Assembly: GCA_037903475.1 (NCBI GenBank)
Contig: JBAJFG010000451.1
Span: 124,001 to 188,000, forward strand
DNA: 64,000 bases
DNA from: Ancylostoma caninum
Lineage: Eukaryota; Nematoda; Chromadorea; Rhabditida; Ancylostomatidae
Direction: 5' to 3'
The translations under genes and the position numbers were made by a program. Shown here one piece after another: positions 32,600-44,560 of this stretch. Positions within the stretch are counted from its first letter, which is position 1. Every line of letters begins with the position of its first letter. The notes under the pieces are model-generated. The model ran no database searches. It saw nothing but the letters and a program-made list of their open reading frames with translations, and was not told the origin of the DNA.

Positions 32600-34145
32600 T
32601 GTTGTAGTAGTACTATGCATTAGGTACCCCTCCCCCTCTGAGCCCCGTAGGACCCGTTCTATAGTAGTGCTTACTTAGATACCTAGATGGCCCGTCGTCA
32701 CTTGTCGTGCGGACCCATCATCGTTTCCTTCAATTCGTTCCCGTGGTAGACGACGCTGGCGAGAGTTCTTATTCGTTTCCAGCTGAGAGTTTGGCTGGTC
32801 CATCCGTACTTTGAACACATCAGCCCATCTCGTTGTGTTCTCTCTCGAGGTGGTTTCGTCTCTTTTGGGATCCATTCCAAAGCTCCCTTTGTCCACCTAT
32901 CGTCTTCTCTTCTCATTTTATATGACCAGCCCACCTATGTCTAGCCTTCGACACTTATTCCGCTGGGTCACAAAGGCGAGACATTTGTCGCAAATCGAAG
33001 CTGCGCAGCCTGGCCTGATGTTGGGTACGCCGGTTGTACCTCAAAACACAACGCTCGAGTGCTATGTGGTCGACCGTACGAGTCGTACCATTGGGTGATT
33101 CCCATGTCCACCGGCGGTGATCCTTCTTCATGAAAATAGAATTCCCATGGGTGGGGCGTGCAGAGAACAGAAGCCCAGGCAGTCGACTACCGTTTTCGTT
33201 CCGGTCTCCTAATCCGAACTTTTCTATCCTGTACTCGTCTCCTTCAGCCTTCCCAATCTTGGCGCTTAAGTCCCCATCAACGAATTTCTAGAAGGACTTT
33301 TCGTTGTGGATGACTTCTTCCAACCTCTCGTAGAAATTGTCAAACTTCGCCTCATCAGCTACGAGCGTTGGTTAGCAGTAGATGATACTAACGGACTTGT
33401 GACGAGGAAGGTTAGGACGGAGAATTGCTTGACGAGGTGAAAGGATCTTGTGTAGTCGACGAAATTGACGACAAATGGGTGCACGACAAAGCCGGCGCCT
33501 CCAACATTTCTTAAAGGGAACTTTTCTCCGCGGATGACCAGTGTCGCGGAGCTGTAGAACATCGCTCTTTCTGTTCTTAGTCTCCTGTATAACGATTACA
33601 TGGAATTTGATTCGTCCTGCTGCTTTGAAAAGTGTGTGAAGATCGGCATCTGTGGATACTGTTCTGGCGTTATAGGTGCAGAGCGAAACAGTCTCCGTGG
33701 TGTGTCGTACTCGTGTCGTCTTGGTCCAAAATCAAAGACGACCTGCGCAACCCAAGATTTGATCGCTTCCCACCGGTTGCCGTACCGTCCGACGTCTGAG
33801 ACAGCAAAGTGCGGTCTGCGGAGTACTGAGGCAGAACGTGCGCTGGACGGGCAAGCAGAAGTTTTCCCTATACTGAGCAGCCCTGCCGCGGCGAGCTCAG
33901 CTGTCACCACAGGTAGTCGCCGGCCTAAGTGGATCAGGGAAGCCACCTTGCGACTGATACTGCCAAGACGGTGGAGACTCCTGACAGTGGTTTAGTCTTA
34001 GCTAGGCTTCCAGATGTCTGGAAAAGTCGAACCCCTTTTCAACTTGGGAGACCCTACTGGAGGATGTACCTCCGCTGTGCATCGAAGTCCGACACCCAGT
34101 GCCAACCCTGCGCCCCTGTGTAAACCGTCGCGGGAGCTATAGTAG
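32600..34145 (-). mobile_element. Internally deleted RTE-like element, different family
   Basis: Read on the minus strand, 33990-33100 encodes an AP-endonuclease beginning CTYNARTVSTDADLH, with [31 protein letters not shown] (frame-shifted) and MKKDHRRWTWESPNG. This passes directly into a C-terminal region containing ERCVLRYNRRTQHQARLR, RHRWAGHI and RWADVFKVRMDQ (33070-32690). The whole reverse transcriptase core, including the YADD box, is missing. Several frameshifts and stops are present. The ends lie near TAC/GTAGTA runs at 32602-32612 and 34140-34155. This family differs from the element at 9264-12420. It is inactive. Confidence 0.7.
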
Positions 34146-35233
34146 TAGTAGTACGACATTGTAACTGTAGTAGTATAATGAACTTGTGTGATCTAACTCG
34201 CTGTACTGGTCTTTCCGTGTAATATGGCGTGTCCCGCTAACCGGCCTCAAGTCTTCGTAGTACAGCCCAGTGTTCTAGTGGCAGTAGGCTGGTAACGTAC
34301 CATGGGTGGAAGCCGGTAAGATGAGCAGCCCTGGTGCGGTTTAGGCAGTAAGCGATATATTATGAAAAGGTGAGGCAGGACCCTGACGCAGTGAAGGTAC
34401 CGGGCGCCACCAATCCGCAGCACGCACATGAGTACGAAGTACATAAAAAATCGAAAAAAAAAACAAGAAAAAATGTGTACAGCATCAGGTTGCATGTGGT
34501 GCTTCCTCTTCACATAATGAAGTCATGCATGTAATGCAGTAACCGTACAAATCGAAGTCAACAAACGTTTGCTCTCTGCACCACTCAATATCCCCAACCT
34601 CACTCTCAAGTAAGCGCACAGTCACAGCTAAATTCAATACGTAGATGTACGTCAGAACTGCACGTGGGAGAAGGCACGACCCACACATGCGTAACGTCTA
34701 GGTTTATAGAAATTATTCGGTACTGTGTACGTATACTGCCGAATAATTCGCAACAAACGGTTAGTACGCAACAAACGGTTAGCTGCTTGCAACGTGAAAA
34801 ACAATGTGCGCTATTTCCACATTTAATCGAGATTCGGGATGAAGCTTACTATTCAAAATTCCATACATTACCAACGAACGCCGGGAAAAGCGAGAAGTAT
34901 CGATGGATGGGTAGATAAAGGCTGTGACTCCGTTGAAGCAGTGAAATCGGATACTGAGAAGATGAAATTATGAAACTCCATTCGGTATGTAGAAGGAAAC
35001 AGAATAAATGTAAGAAACAGTGGACCATAACACTTCGCTCACTTTCGTCCGCCGTGGCGCGGACAAGCTCTCTTGTGCAAGAATGGCATACTCCGGAATG
35101 CCCCACAAATCGCTCCTTAATCGATAATTCTTTGGAAGAATCTCAGTTCTCCAATAGGATTTTCCCAGAGCATACAACTCAAAGACAACCATACCAAGAT
35201 AAAAACCGCGTTAAGCAGGTAATCCTTTGTTAA
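34146..35233. other. Intergenic region downstream of synthetase copy A
   Basis: No coding exon is supported. A patch near 34470-34560 resembles 57935-58015 of unit 2 (CATCAGG, CTTCNTNTTCACATA, ATGCA blocks), and sequence just beyond the synthetase stop (AGAGGACTGATATGGA) matches both copies. A 17-bp phrase containing CGCAACAAACGGTTAG is tandemly doubled near 34748-34785. Confidence 0.45.
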
Positions 35234-38200
35234 TTAGAGGACTGATATGGAGGAGCTCACAGCGGTACCTACGCCCACATCAAGCGCCGCCGCCATCCGT
35301 CGCCGAACAATGGACGAACAATGGACGAGTTCTAATAAACCTTGGAAATGTGACACCACCTGCTGCAAGCCGAGCGCAATCTTTGACTTTTCTCGAATTT
35401 CAAACTTTTTCACTTTTCCGCTGACGGTTAACGGGAATTCGTGCTCCTTCTTGAAAAGGATGTATCTTGGAATTTTGAAGTGGGAAATCTGAAATCAGCT
35501 GAAACAATGGAAGTCTAGGATGTAGCAGAGATCATTCACCAACCTTTCCCTTGCACCAGTCCTTGATCTGCTCTTCAGTCAGATTCCCAACTGCAGATTC
35601 GTGCAACCGTACCCAAGCGCACACAGATTCACCATATCGTTCGTCAGGAACCCCCACGACCTGAAGTGTCGCGGCTTCTTCAAATTTTCGGAATTGGAAA
35701 ATGTTCAATAGCGTTTTGATGGAGAGGTCTTTGTAGAATATATTTAATGATAAGTCGAATATTTGTACTTTTACCTATTGTGGATTGAACCAGATATGTT
35801 CTCCAACTCCAACCGTATCGTATGCTCACACAAGCTTACCCAAAAATGTTTCCAAAATCGTATGTGTTTTTCGCAGCAACACTGTTGGATACAGCGGTGC
35901 CGCAGCGCACCCCTAGATCCCCGCCGTACCCGCACGCGTCGCACCGCACGTATCTCATTTAGCCGACCGTTGCACTGCGTGACGCTTTTACCTAGCTGAC
36001 GAGTCCTGCGGGGTTCGCATTGTCTCCGCCGATACGGAGAAACGGCTGAGATCTGACGCTCAACCGCAGGCCTGTGCACACCTCCGAAAGATGGATCGTC
36101 ACGTAAAAATGAAGGGGTAGAAGACATATTACGGCAAATTGGATCGGTAGCTAGTCCCCTCAACGCATTCTAAACACGGACTGTGCTGCGTGCAGCAGCT
36201 GGAAAAACAGCAGTTCTTCAGCATGCAGTTGTGTCTTCTATCCAATTTTTGGAGGTATGGTTGACATACTCTGCTGCGGTGGCCTTATCCAATCACCATA
36301 GTAAGAGCTACATTGCATTGCGAAGGAGGCGCTAGCCAACGTGCAGTTCTAGATAATATGGCATTAGTCCACAGCAAAATGAAACATCACCTCCATTTCT
36401 AAAAAATGCGTACACAAGGGGGAGAGGGTGTTTGGTGTTGAAAATTCTTCAGAAATACATTTTAAAAGGGAATAAACTTGCACTAGCTCGTTTTTAGTTG
36501 CTTTGCCATTAAATCTCACCATTAAATTCAAAGAACTGTCTATAGAGATGGAAAGGAATCAGATTCTGGAGTGATCCCCAGTTTTGCTTCCCACTCACCT
36601 ACTCCTCTCCACATCCCCTCTCTCTCATCTACGACTGCGTCAATTTGGCCATTATCATTCATCACAAGCGCAACAACTTTGTCCTTACCAACTCCCTATC
36701 GTAGTAGTGTCGAGAACGTTAATTTTAAAATAGTTCCGATAGGTATACATATAGCACTAACTCTGTGATGCAGATTTTCTCTAGTTTCAAATAGTTGTTA
36801 TTTAAGTTTATCTGAGTTCTCATAAGGAGTGCTCATTTCCATGAACGACGAGGTGGGGTGTTTGGATGGTACGAAAAGATGTTGCTATAACGAAAAGTAC
36901 ATGTTGGAATTGTGATCTGTTCTAACGAGTAATGTGAACACTAGGAGCCCGGCTTTTCCGGACAACAAGGATGGTAGCGTAAAAAGCCATGGGTCTCACA
37001 TGTGCATCTTCGATTTTTGGATGTTTGATGAGGAACTGCTCCACTTCGGCAGGGTATATATTCTCGCCACCGCGATTAATCATGTCCTTTGAACGGCCCA
37101 CTATGGAGATCGTACCATCATCATTCATCACAGCGATGTCACTAAAAACAACAAAATAAGACATCAGAAGACCGAATGTGAAACCGATTTGACTTGCCGC
37201 GTATGATACCACCGATCTTCAGTGATTTCTTCTTTTGTCTGCTCTTCGCTATTCCAGTAACCACGCATTACCGAGTACCCTCGTACCACTACTTCACCCT
37301 TCTCGCCACGAGGAAGAATCCTACCGCATTTATCAACAATAGCAGCCTATAATACAATAGATCATGAGAAGAACAAAAGAAACCATCAAAAGTTGTCTTC
37401 GAGCATCTATGAGAAAATCGTCCAAGGAGCTACACCTCAGAATTGGAAAAATCCGTGAGTACTTCTTCGTACGTCGCACACAAAGTTTTGAAACTGTTTA
37501 GCAATTAGTTCGTATCTGTAAGTCCGATGTAGCTCTGTGATGCAATTCTCCGATTATGCAATATGTGTATGATGAGTTTCATTCAAAAGTTGTGAAACTC
37601 TCAAGGTCGTCTGTAATATTCTTTTTCTTGTAATGTAATGTAGAGGGTATTCACTAAGTGTTGTTTGGTCCTGTTGTTTAGTGTTGAAACTGCCTGTTTT
37701 TAAATTTGACTGACAGTGACTTCACCTGTATCTCGTATGAGTGGTCTCAAATAACTGGATATTCTCTTTCATGGCAATGTTGTCGACGGCTCGCCCAGCC
37801 TTCGATAATGTTAGCCATTCGTCGGCGCAATGGGAAACGGCAAAGTAATGATCGCATCTTGCACAGCAACACATATTTTTGGATTGTCAGGTGAAGGTAA
37901 AATGCATCGAGCAGGGGCAGCGAATCATGAATATACGTAGAGGACCACGCTTTATCTCAGGAGGGCAGTGTCGTTTCCCAGGTAAAGAGCAGTGACGCTC
38001 CCCGCTTTCTTAGGTGTGATTTACCAATTTGTCTTTTTTCTTCTCCGATTTGATTAGTTTTGTTTCGCTCTCACTTGAGTTTATTTTGGAGTCTTTTCTT
38101 ACGCATCAGGCATAGGCATAAAAATAAATAGATGAAAATTTTGTGCCGCACACTCAGGACACTCGCACCAACTGCCCTCATATTCGCGTTCCCAATGGCG

Positions 38201-41200
38201 AAATAAGCACATAATTGAATACTTATTCACCTCTAGATGGTCCATAATATGTCCAACATTTTTAATTCGCTGCTCTGGAGGATCATCTCGAGTAGACATG
38301 AATGCGATAGGAGATATTTCGGTGGTGCCATAACACACCTAAACAAAACGCTATACAGCATTAACTAACACACAAGAGAAGAAATGCGAATGATAGAATC
38401 TGTAACTCTATCTCAATCACAGAGGGAGAAGAGAGCTTAAAGGCAGCACTTGCTCAAATCTTCGCGTCTGAGATATTTTGATGGATTCAGGGATACTGAG
38501 GGAGCTAGAACTCATAGCCGTAAAAACCTCGAGCTATTTTCCGTGTATCTCATCGCACTCCACTAACACTTGAGAGTCCTGCTCCGCAGTAGTCAGATGC
38601 GTTTCTGCAATTGACCAGGGCCCTGATAAGCTCGGGCATGCAAGGCAATTCGATTTCTCGATTTCGTTCGAGAAAGTACGAGAAATTCACAGAGTCGTGG
38701 TGCTGTTCACCTAGCGATTGAGGGCGCTCCGTCTGACACTCGTGGGTCCCGCCACGCGAAGGCCACACACGCTTGTACCGAGCGAACGCGGAATGTGTGC
38801 GCTGGCGCGTTCAAGGCAGCCGTGTTCGCGGCGTTCGTGACTTCTCATATAGGTTTCTTCGCAGGTAAGACATGATTATTTGTGTTCGGTGAACTTTTGC
38901 GATGTGCTGACAATGTATTTCACTTCAACCCGGAGTCCAGGATTTGGAGGATGCTGTCTCTAATTGGGAGTCGAGAATTTCGACAGGTGCTGCCTTCAAG
39001 AAGTGTGCCAAACACGTAACGCCTACTGACCTGCATATCCTTCATGTTCATTTCATTTACCATACGCCGACAAAGCGTCGCGGGGCATGGAGCTCCGGAA
39101 ATGATTCCTTAATGAATCGTCCCGTAATCATTTTGTAACAGATTTCTTTAAAAAAACATGCTAAACTATTTATTTTTGAAAATGCTACGGCTATTTTGTA
39201 ACAGACTGCGAGTTCTCCATGTTCAGTTCTCCATTCGCTGCTACCCCAGAGCATTAAAAACTTCCCATACATGAACGCCGAACAGCTATAATACTATTCC
39301 CTACCATGAACAAAATTAGCTGAGAAATCCTGGACGGAAATAGCTGACAAAAACCACTTTTTGATGAAATATTCGGAATGTTCGTCAACATTCAATCCGC
39401 AATTGAATTGAGGTAAAATAAGAGCCCGCAGTAGAGTGTCCCGTTTTTTTAGACTACAAAGTAGCCTCACGGCATCGTGTTACGAATCGCCACCACTTCT
39501 CACGTTTTCTTTTCTCTTTACAATTGTTTTGCCAGTTATCACTTGCTTCTAATCAACAATACACTTGGCAATTTCAAAAATGTATAGAGTCACGTTACCT
39601 GATCGAATGCTGTTGAAGTTATAGTTGCAAAATTCAGGGTGGTTCAGCAAATCAATGAACATAGTGGGAGTACCATAGAGAGCTGTACATCTGAAGTCAA
39701 ATTTCGAACAACTGCTAGCAAAGCAACGAGAAAAACCTATGTCAGCCGGTTCACACTTCTCTTCCTCAACAGCCTGGAGAGCTGCTAGTGCTTCGAAGCT
39801 GGGCGCCGGAAAAACGCAGGTCTGCAAATGAGTGAGGGCACACAACACTCCAAGCACACATCCAAAACAGTGGTAGAGCGGATTTGGAACACAAATGATG
39901 GTCTTCTGCAAAAGTTAGGTTATTCGAGAGGAATTCCAGTTACAGCCTCTTTCGAATAAGTTGACGGATGGCACGCGAGACTCTGCATTGTTGTGGCAAT
40001 AAAAGCGCCATAGGTCTCAGGAGGAATGGAGTAGGAGCCTATTTTGGTTCCATGAGAAAGTATCGAACATGTTAAAACGTGTTGCTGTGTGCGTATCGCC
40101 ATGGGTAAGCATGCACCATCTGTCACCTGATTCGGAAGAGAACGTATGTATCCATCAGGTGGACAGTAGAAGTACTTGTTCATGATAACCAGCACGGATT
40201 CCTATGAAATACGCATTATTTAAAACATTGTGGTGGGTCAGGGTGGCTCCTTTCGGTTGTCCTGTTGTGCCCTGAAGAGCACAGATCCTTTTTCCATTAT
40301 TCGACGTCAGGTTTCAAAACTTACGCTTGTGTACTGGATAATAATCGAATCATCTGGCTGAATTTCACGTTCAGTTTTCATCAGCTTCAACCGGTCTCCT
40401 TCTGTTCCCATTTTCATTACTTCACTATATTCCCAAGCGCCACTAAATGGGAGAAGCTATGTAGAATCGTGCCTAAGTAATCAGTTGCTGCAACTTACCA
40501 ATATGGCTTGTATTCAGGATCGCCAAAAATGATGAGATGACGAAACGTCGGGAAACATGACGACGAAATACCGCTTCTTCCAGGAAGCCACAAACTGATC
40601 TCAGGGATCACATCCTAGTATATTTACTTGCTTGCTTGCTTGTTCAAGTTCAGTAAGACTGAGGTAATGAAAAGAATGAAGCTTACCCTAAGGCTGTCAT
40701 AGTAGTTGGATTTTTTAAAGCTTGGTGGGGTAATCAGAGCTTTTATTCCCACCTTGCCAAGGGCGAAACGAAGCTCTTCGGATTGGTAGCAGGGATTGAT
40801 GTTGACCTGCAAAACATGTGATTCAATTCTAGCTCATCCTCATTTCATGTGGCAGACATCATAGGCAAGTTAGGCTATGAAATAAGTCAGCTGGACCAAA
40901 AACTAGGCTTATTTTTCATTTATCTCCATCACGTCACCGTCAGAAAACGATGTGGTACATACAAACATTTTGTGCTTATGCGCCATAATCAAAGCTCGAA
41001 GAAACTGGCGGATTTCCAAAGCGAAACAGCAAAAGCCAACGTGAACTCACCAACACCATGCCACCCAGTGCAGTGGCCAATTGTACTGTTAGCCACTCGT
41101 AGGTGTTTGGTCCCCATACACCCACGCGATCGCCTTTTTCAATTCCCAAGTGGATGAGACCAGAAGCCAGGCGCTCAGCATAAAAAGCCAAATGTTAACG

Positions 41201-41324
41201 AATTATAAGCGGGAAAGAGAGGGAACACCACTTTGAAGATCTCTGTACCCACGTCCTTCAATACTTGATGGTATGTACGCCGAATTTTTTGTCTTTTGAA
41301 TATGACGAATTCCTTGTCTGGGGT
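35234..41324 (-). CDS. Acyl-CoA synthetase, ACSF2/acs-2 type, copy A (partly degraded; first exons not found)
   Basis: Exons in gene order: 41324-41253, 41179(or 41173)-41051, 40806-40687, 40614-40499, 40442-40325, 40271-40176, 39905-39757, 39690-39599, 39107-39031, 38338-38231, 37346-37198, 37141-37000, 35660-35544, 35488-35234, about 580 codons. The family is ATP-dependent, converting a fatty acid plus CoA to acyl-CoA and AMP, usually medium-chain and mitochondrial. Motifs: [13 protein letters not shown] (ATP loop), [36 protein letters not shown] where TGD is expected, [16 protein letters not shown], and [12 protein letters not shown] with the catalytic Lys. Oddities: the exon-2 acceptor AG is AT; the exon 11 donor is GC; the stop TAA has become TTA, adding about 33 residues (35234-35332). 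The N-terminal targeting exons were not found. It may be an incipient pseudogene or an altered paralogue. Confidence 0.85.
38437..38999. mobile_element. TTAAAGGCAGCA MITE inside a synthetase intron
   Basis: The element runs from TTAAAGGCAGCACTTG to CAGGTGCTGCCTTCAA and lies wholly in the copy A intron 38339-39030. Its interior shares TTCGCAGGTAAGACATGATT-like and GATGTGCTGA blocks with the element at 5287-5761. Removing its 563 bp leaves about 129 bp, close to the 137-bp intron in copy B. Confidence 0.75.
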
Positions 41325-41935
41325 CTGAAAAAAAAGCATTATTATGAGCAAAGCTGGTCGCGTAACAAGGCTACCGATGGTCGTTTCATCTCCGATGGAA
41401 GAACTAATCGTAGATGGTTCATGCTTCTAGGGAAATGTACGGTTTCATGCAAGTCCAAAGAGAAAGCAAAAGGGAAGATTCAGTGCAAAGGCAACTATTC
41501 AACTGTCAAACTAAGAGGTATCCTTAGCCCAGTTAGTGAACTTCCCTTGAATATCGAATATATTCCCGAAGGAACGCGCTACAATATGAGACGCAGCGGT
41601 TTTGGACTTGCTTCCCATATCTTTTCCATCTAAGGCACTGCTATTTTTTGCATGCATTTTTGAAGGACACCTCTCCTTCACTCGACATTTGGATCGTTTT
41701 GACTTTCGAATAGCAAGAACGGATTCTTCAAAAGGTTTTCCGTGATTTTTGGAAGACTCCTTCGTTGTATCTCTTTACTGGCTTCCTTCCGACGAGGGTA
41801 CTATTTTAATACCTTGACGTTACCAATCAATTGCATAGTCATATTAAGCTTGCAGACAAGTAAAGCAACATACCGATTGCCAGGCATTCAACAAGTTTTT
41901 CAATTTCAATCAGTTATAGTCTAATCATGAGATCA
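41325..41935. other. Upstream of synthetase copy A; first exons not recognised
   Basis: The N-terminal exons of the synthetase should lie here or further right on the minus strand, but no convincing exon was seen. A plus-strand open frame (41265-41633) has no recognisable domain and partly overlaps the synthetase exon at 41253-41324. Confidence 0.4.
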
Positions 41936-43165
41936 ACTGAAGATCACGCGTGCTTCAACGCTTCGTATACTGTGCGTGTGGTCGGTCCCTTGCAAACTAT
42001 GGGCTTTAGTGCAGATGATTTCAGGACCATGATAAATCCTCTGCTGGCCTGTAGTGTCTTCCGCTTTGAGAACCGATTCTTCGAGCAATGACGAGGCTTG
42101 AAAACTAGGAACGGTATTGTCCGAACACTGACTATAATATTTTTGGACCACATTGAACGAGCGTCGCTGACTACAGGAATTATCCTACGCGAACGCTATA
42201 TTGATGGTGTTTTCGTTATAGGCACGACTGAGCTGAAGGTTGAAGCTAAATTTTAGAACTGGAACCTCTTGATCAGCATGTGTCGTTTACAATCGAGAAA
42301 CCCGATAACGATGGTTATCGTCTCTTCCTCAACACTAAGATTAAACTTATCAGTGGACAGTATGTGTGGCATAAAAGGGCGGCATAAGCAAAATTTTGGA
42401 ACAATCAAGGAGCGCCGTGAGTTCTGCACCATGTGTGACCGCCGACGGTCGGTCCTCTCCAGCCTCTGCCTCCACCACACCCTGTTACAACCAATGTGTA
42501 AGGACCCGGTCCAATACGCTTTTGGCAGGCGTGGATCGTTTGCCAAGGCAATCGACCGATTCTCTTCACATCGTCACTAGCAATGTCACAAGAATATCAG
42601 GAGCGGGAAGGATGGAACTGCTGTGGAAAAGAGCTCGTTGGCGATTGGGCGAAGCTGTTCGATAAAGATGTGAAGAAATCAGCCGAACTCTTCGCACGTA
42701 GGGCTAAATATTCATTATGCCGTTGTGATTAAAGAGTGTAAACAATAAAGGAGCGCCCATCCACACTATAAAAACGAAGTACAAGTGGTGTACAGCTATA
42801 GACTTTTGAGTCGAAACAGCGATAGCTCACATATTCGAAGAGAATAGATATATTGAGAACGCTACCACAGACATTAGCTGATTGGCATGCTCAACGCCAG
42901 ATAGGATATCACTCATTCTGGCGTCGGTGACCGATCAGCACGTCAACGAAGTGGTGAAACACGCGAGATTGCCCATTCGGCTTGTGTTTCGTCCACTATC
43001 AACATTAAATCACCTCTTTACATCCACAAAATCCACGAAGCCAAATGTCTCAAACCCGACTGCTACTGTATAGAAGACAAAATCTTTGGTGTACTGTTTT
43101 TCTCGTGAGATGTGATGGTTGTGGAGAGCGATATCTGGGGGAAACAGTTATGTTGCTCTTTCTTA
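41936..43165 (+). pseudogene. Penelope-like retroelement relic (reverse transcriptase and GIY-YIG parts)
   Basis: The plus frame from 41939 reads GFSADDFRTMINPLLACSVF, a stop, then TLTIIFLDHIE and RYIDGVFVIGTTE. This is the Penelope reverse-transcriptase core with YIDG in place of the catalytic YIDD. After a frameshift at about 42255, VSFTIEKPDNDGYRLFLNTK and YVWHKR follow. The region 42900-43165 has SDQ-like ASVTDQHVNEVVKHARLP, LVFRPLSTLNHL and, in another frame, VFLVRCDGCGERYLGETV, the start of a GIY-YIG endonuclease. The interval 42360-42880 is unrelated or rearranged. Stops, frameshifts and the lost Asp make it inactive. It is the same family as the fragment at 1888-2482. Confidence 0.7.
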
Positions 43166-43404
43166 TTTTTATAGCCTGTTCAATTTTCGTTCCGTGCATC
43201 AACCTTATACGAACACTGAACTTAAAAAATGAACAGAGACAGACGTACGCCTTCCGTTAATCACGAGCTGTCATAACTCTCATTTCTCATAGGATCAAGT
43301 CTCCACCTCCGCTATCTCATGTTGTAGGATTGAAGATATTGCTCCATAAGCAATAGTGGTGCCCTTCATTGTGAGCATCACAGATCGTTAGAAAACCTAA
43401 ATAT

Positions 43405-44560
43405 ATCAGGTTTGTGCAAAATTAATTGCCATTTTGGGGTATGCACGAATAAACTTTTGTGTTCTGTGGAATTTGAGCAATTCCAAGCCAATTTATGTGA
43501 ACCTCTGAAAATGCTTTTCCTCCTCTTTCAGAAGCCCCTTTAATATTCTGGATATCTCTTCTCAGTATCTTTCTGCAGAGTGGCGAGCAAAGATGACCAG
43601 ACACGATTCTAGGGTGATCTTGGGTAAAGACTTCAAACTCGATCACTTTTCATCGGAGCTATTCGGTAACCTTGTATTTGTTTTGGCTTGAAATTGGCTT
43701 CTCAATGGACAGTGAGCTACTGGTTCGCGAAACTTTCTTCCAGGGATTTCGAACCCCGAAGAAACCAAGGTGACCGCAGGTTGTCTCTTGGCGATCAAGT
43801 GTTACGGACAGTCGGGGAAGCTAAATCAGATATTACCATTTGGGCGTTCAGAGAAGAGATGGGCGCTCACTATACTACAGTTTCGAGACATTTGAATTCA
43901 ATCGACAGGACAAGAAAGGTGTGGAAATGAACACCCATAATCTGACTGATGATCAGCGTCTCACCCGCTGTAACATCTTTTCTAAGTTAGTTTTTCGTCC
44001 CAAAACAATTCATTTCTAAACCATCTTATAGATAAACCTCAGTTTCTAGACGATAACACAATGGCGAAAAATGCGAATGGGTTTGGATGCGGACAACTCC
44101 CCACTTCTAAAGTTTCCTAAACCAGATCTTCTCTCTAGGAAGGTTGTGTCAAGAATTTGCTGGTGCTGTAAGGGTCTGGTTGAATTCATCCTCTCCCAAC
44201 CTGGTCGGGCATTGACAGCAGAGTTCTAGTATTGTAATGCCGAGTTAATACCCAGAAAGATTCTTAGCAGTGGTGAACAGAATCAGGTTTTATCTACTTC
44301 AGGGTAGCGCTAAGCCTCTTGCTTGAAACTCACCCGACAAAAACTAGCACACTTAGGCATCGAGCTTCTCATCCCTTCTCCTCATTCCTCAGACCTTTTC
44401 CTTATTGAGTCCACTTTTCCCGTGTGCCAGATGCAAACCTGCGACAGCAGCAGATTGCTGATCTGAAGCATGCTGAAACTGCCTTCCAAAAGTTTGCGAA
44501 TTCTTGTGATTTCAGTTTTCGCTGTAGAGGCGTGCAATCCGCGAAGATTATCCGGGAGGA
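43405..44560 (+). pseudogene. Mariner transposon relic
   Basis: TATCAGGTTTGTGCAAAATT at about 43404 matches the usual mariner terminal repeat. The plus frame 43688-43927 resembles the mariner N-terminal DNA-binding half: VSYWFAKLSSRDFEPRRNQG, GDRRLSLGDQVLRTVGEA, then REEMGAHYTTVSRHLNSI (helix-turn-helix). After a frameshift, THNLTDDQRLTRCNIF corresponds to the linker before the catalytic domain. Broken pieces such as RKVVSRICWCCKGLVEFI and LAHLGIELLIPSPHSSDLF (44150-44400) match catalytic-domain positions, including the expected 'HPPYSPDLAPSD' area. The right terminal repeat was not recognised. Multiple stops show long inactivity. Confidence 0.7.

Noticed and set aside
36922..37212. Continuous 96-codon minus frame across a synthetase intron
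   Set aside because: The part upstream of the exon start at 37141 is intron sequence, shown by the spliced alignment with copy B.
39920..40195. 91-codon minus-strand frame within synthetase copy A
   Set aside because: It reads from the exon 40176-40271 through the adjoining intron; the exon structure conserved with copy B shows splicing instead.
42583..42732. 49-codon plus-strand frame containing GWNCCGKELVGDW inside the Penelope-like relic
   Set aside because: Composition is protein-like, but no family was recognised and it sits in rearranged relic sequence, so a gene call is not justified.
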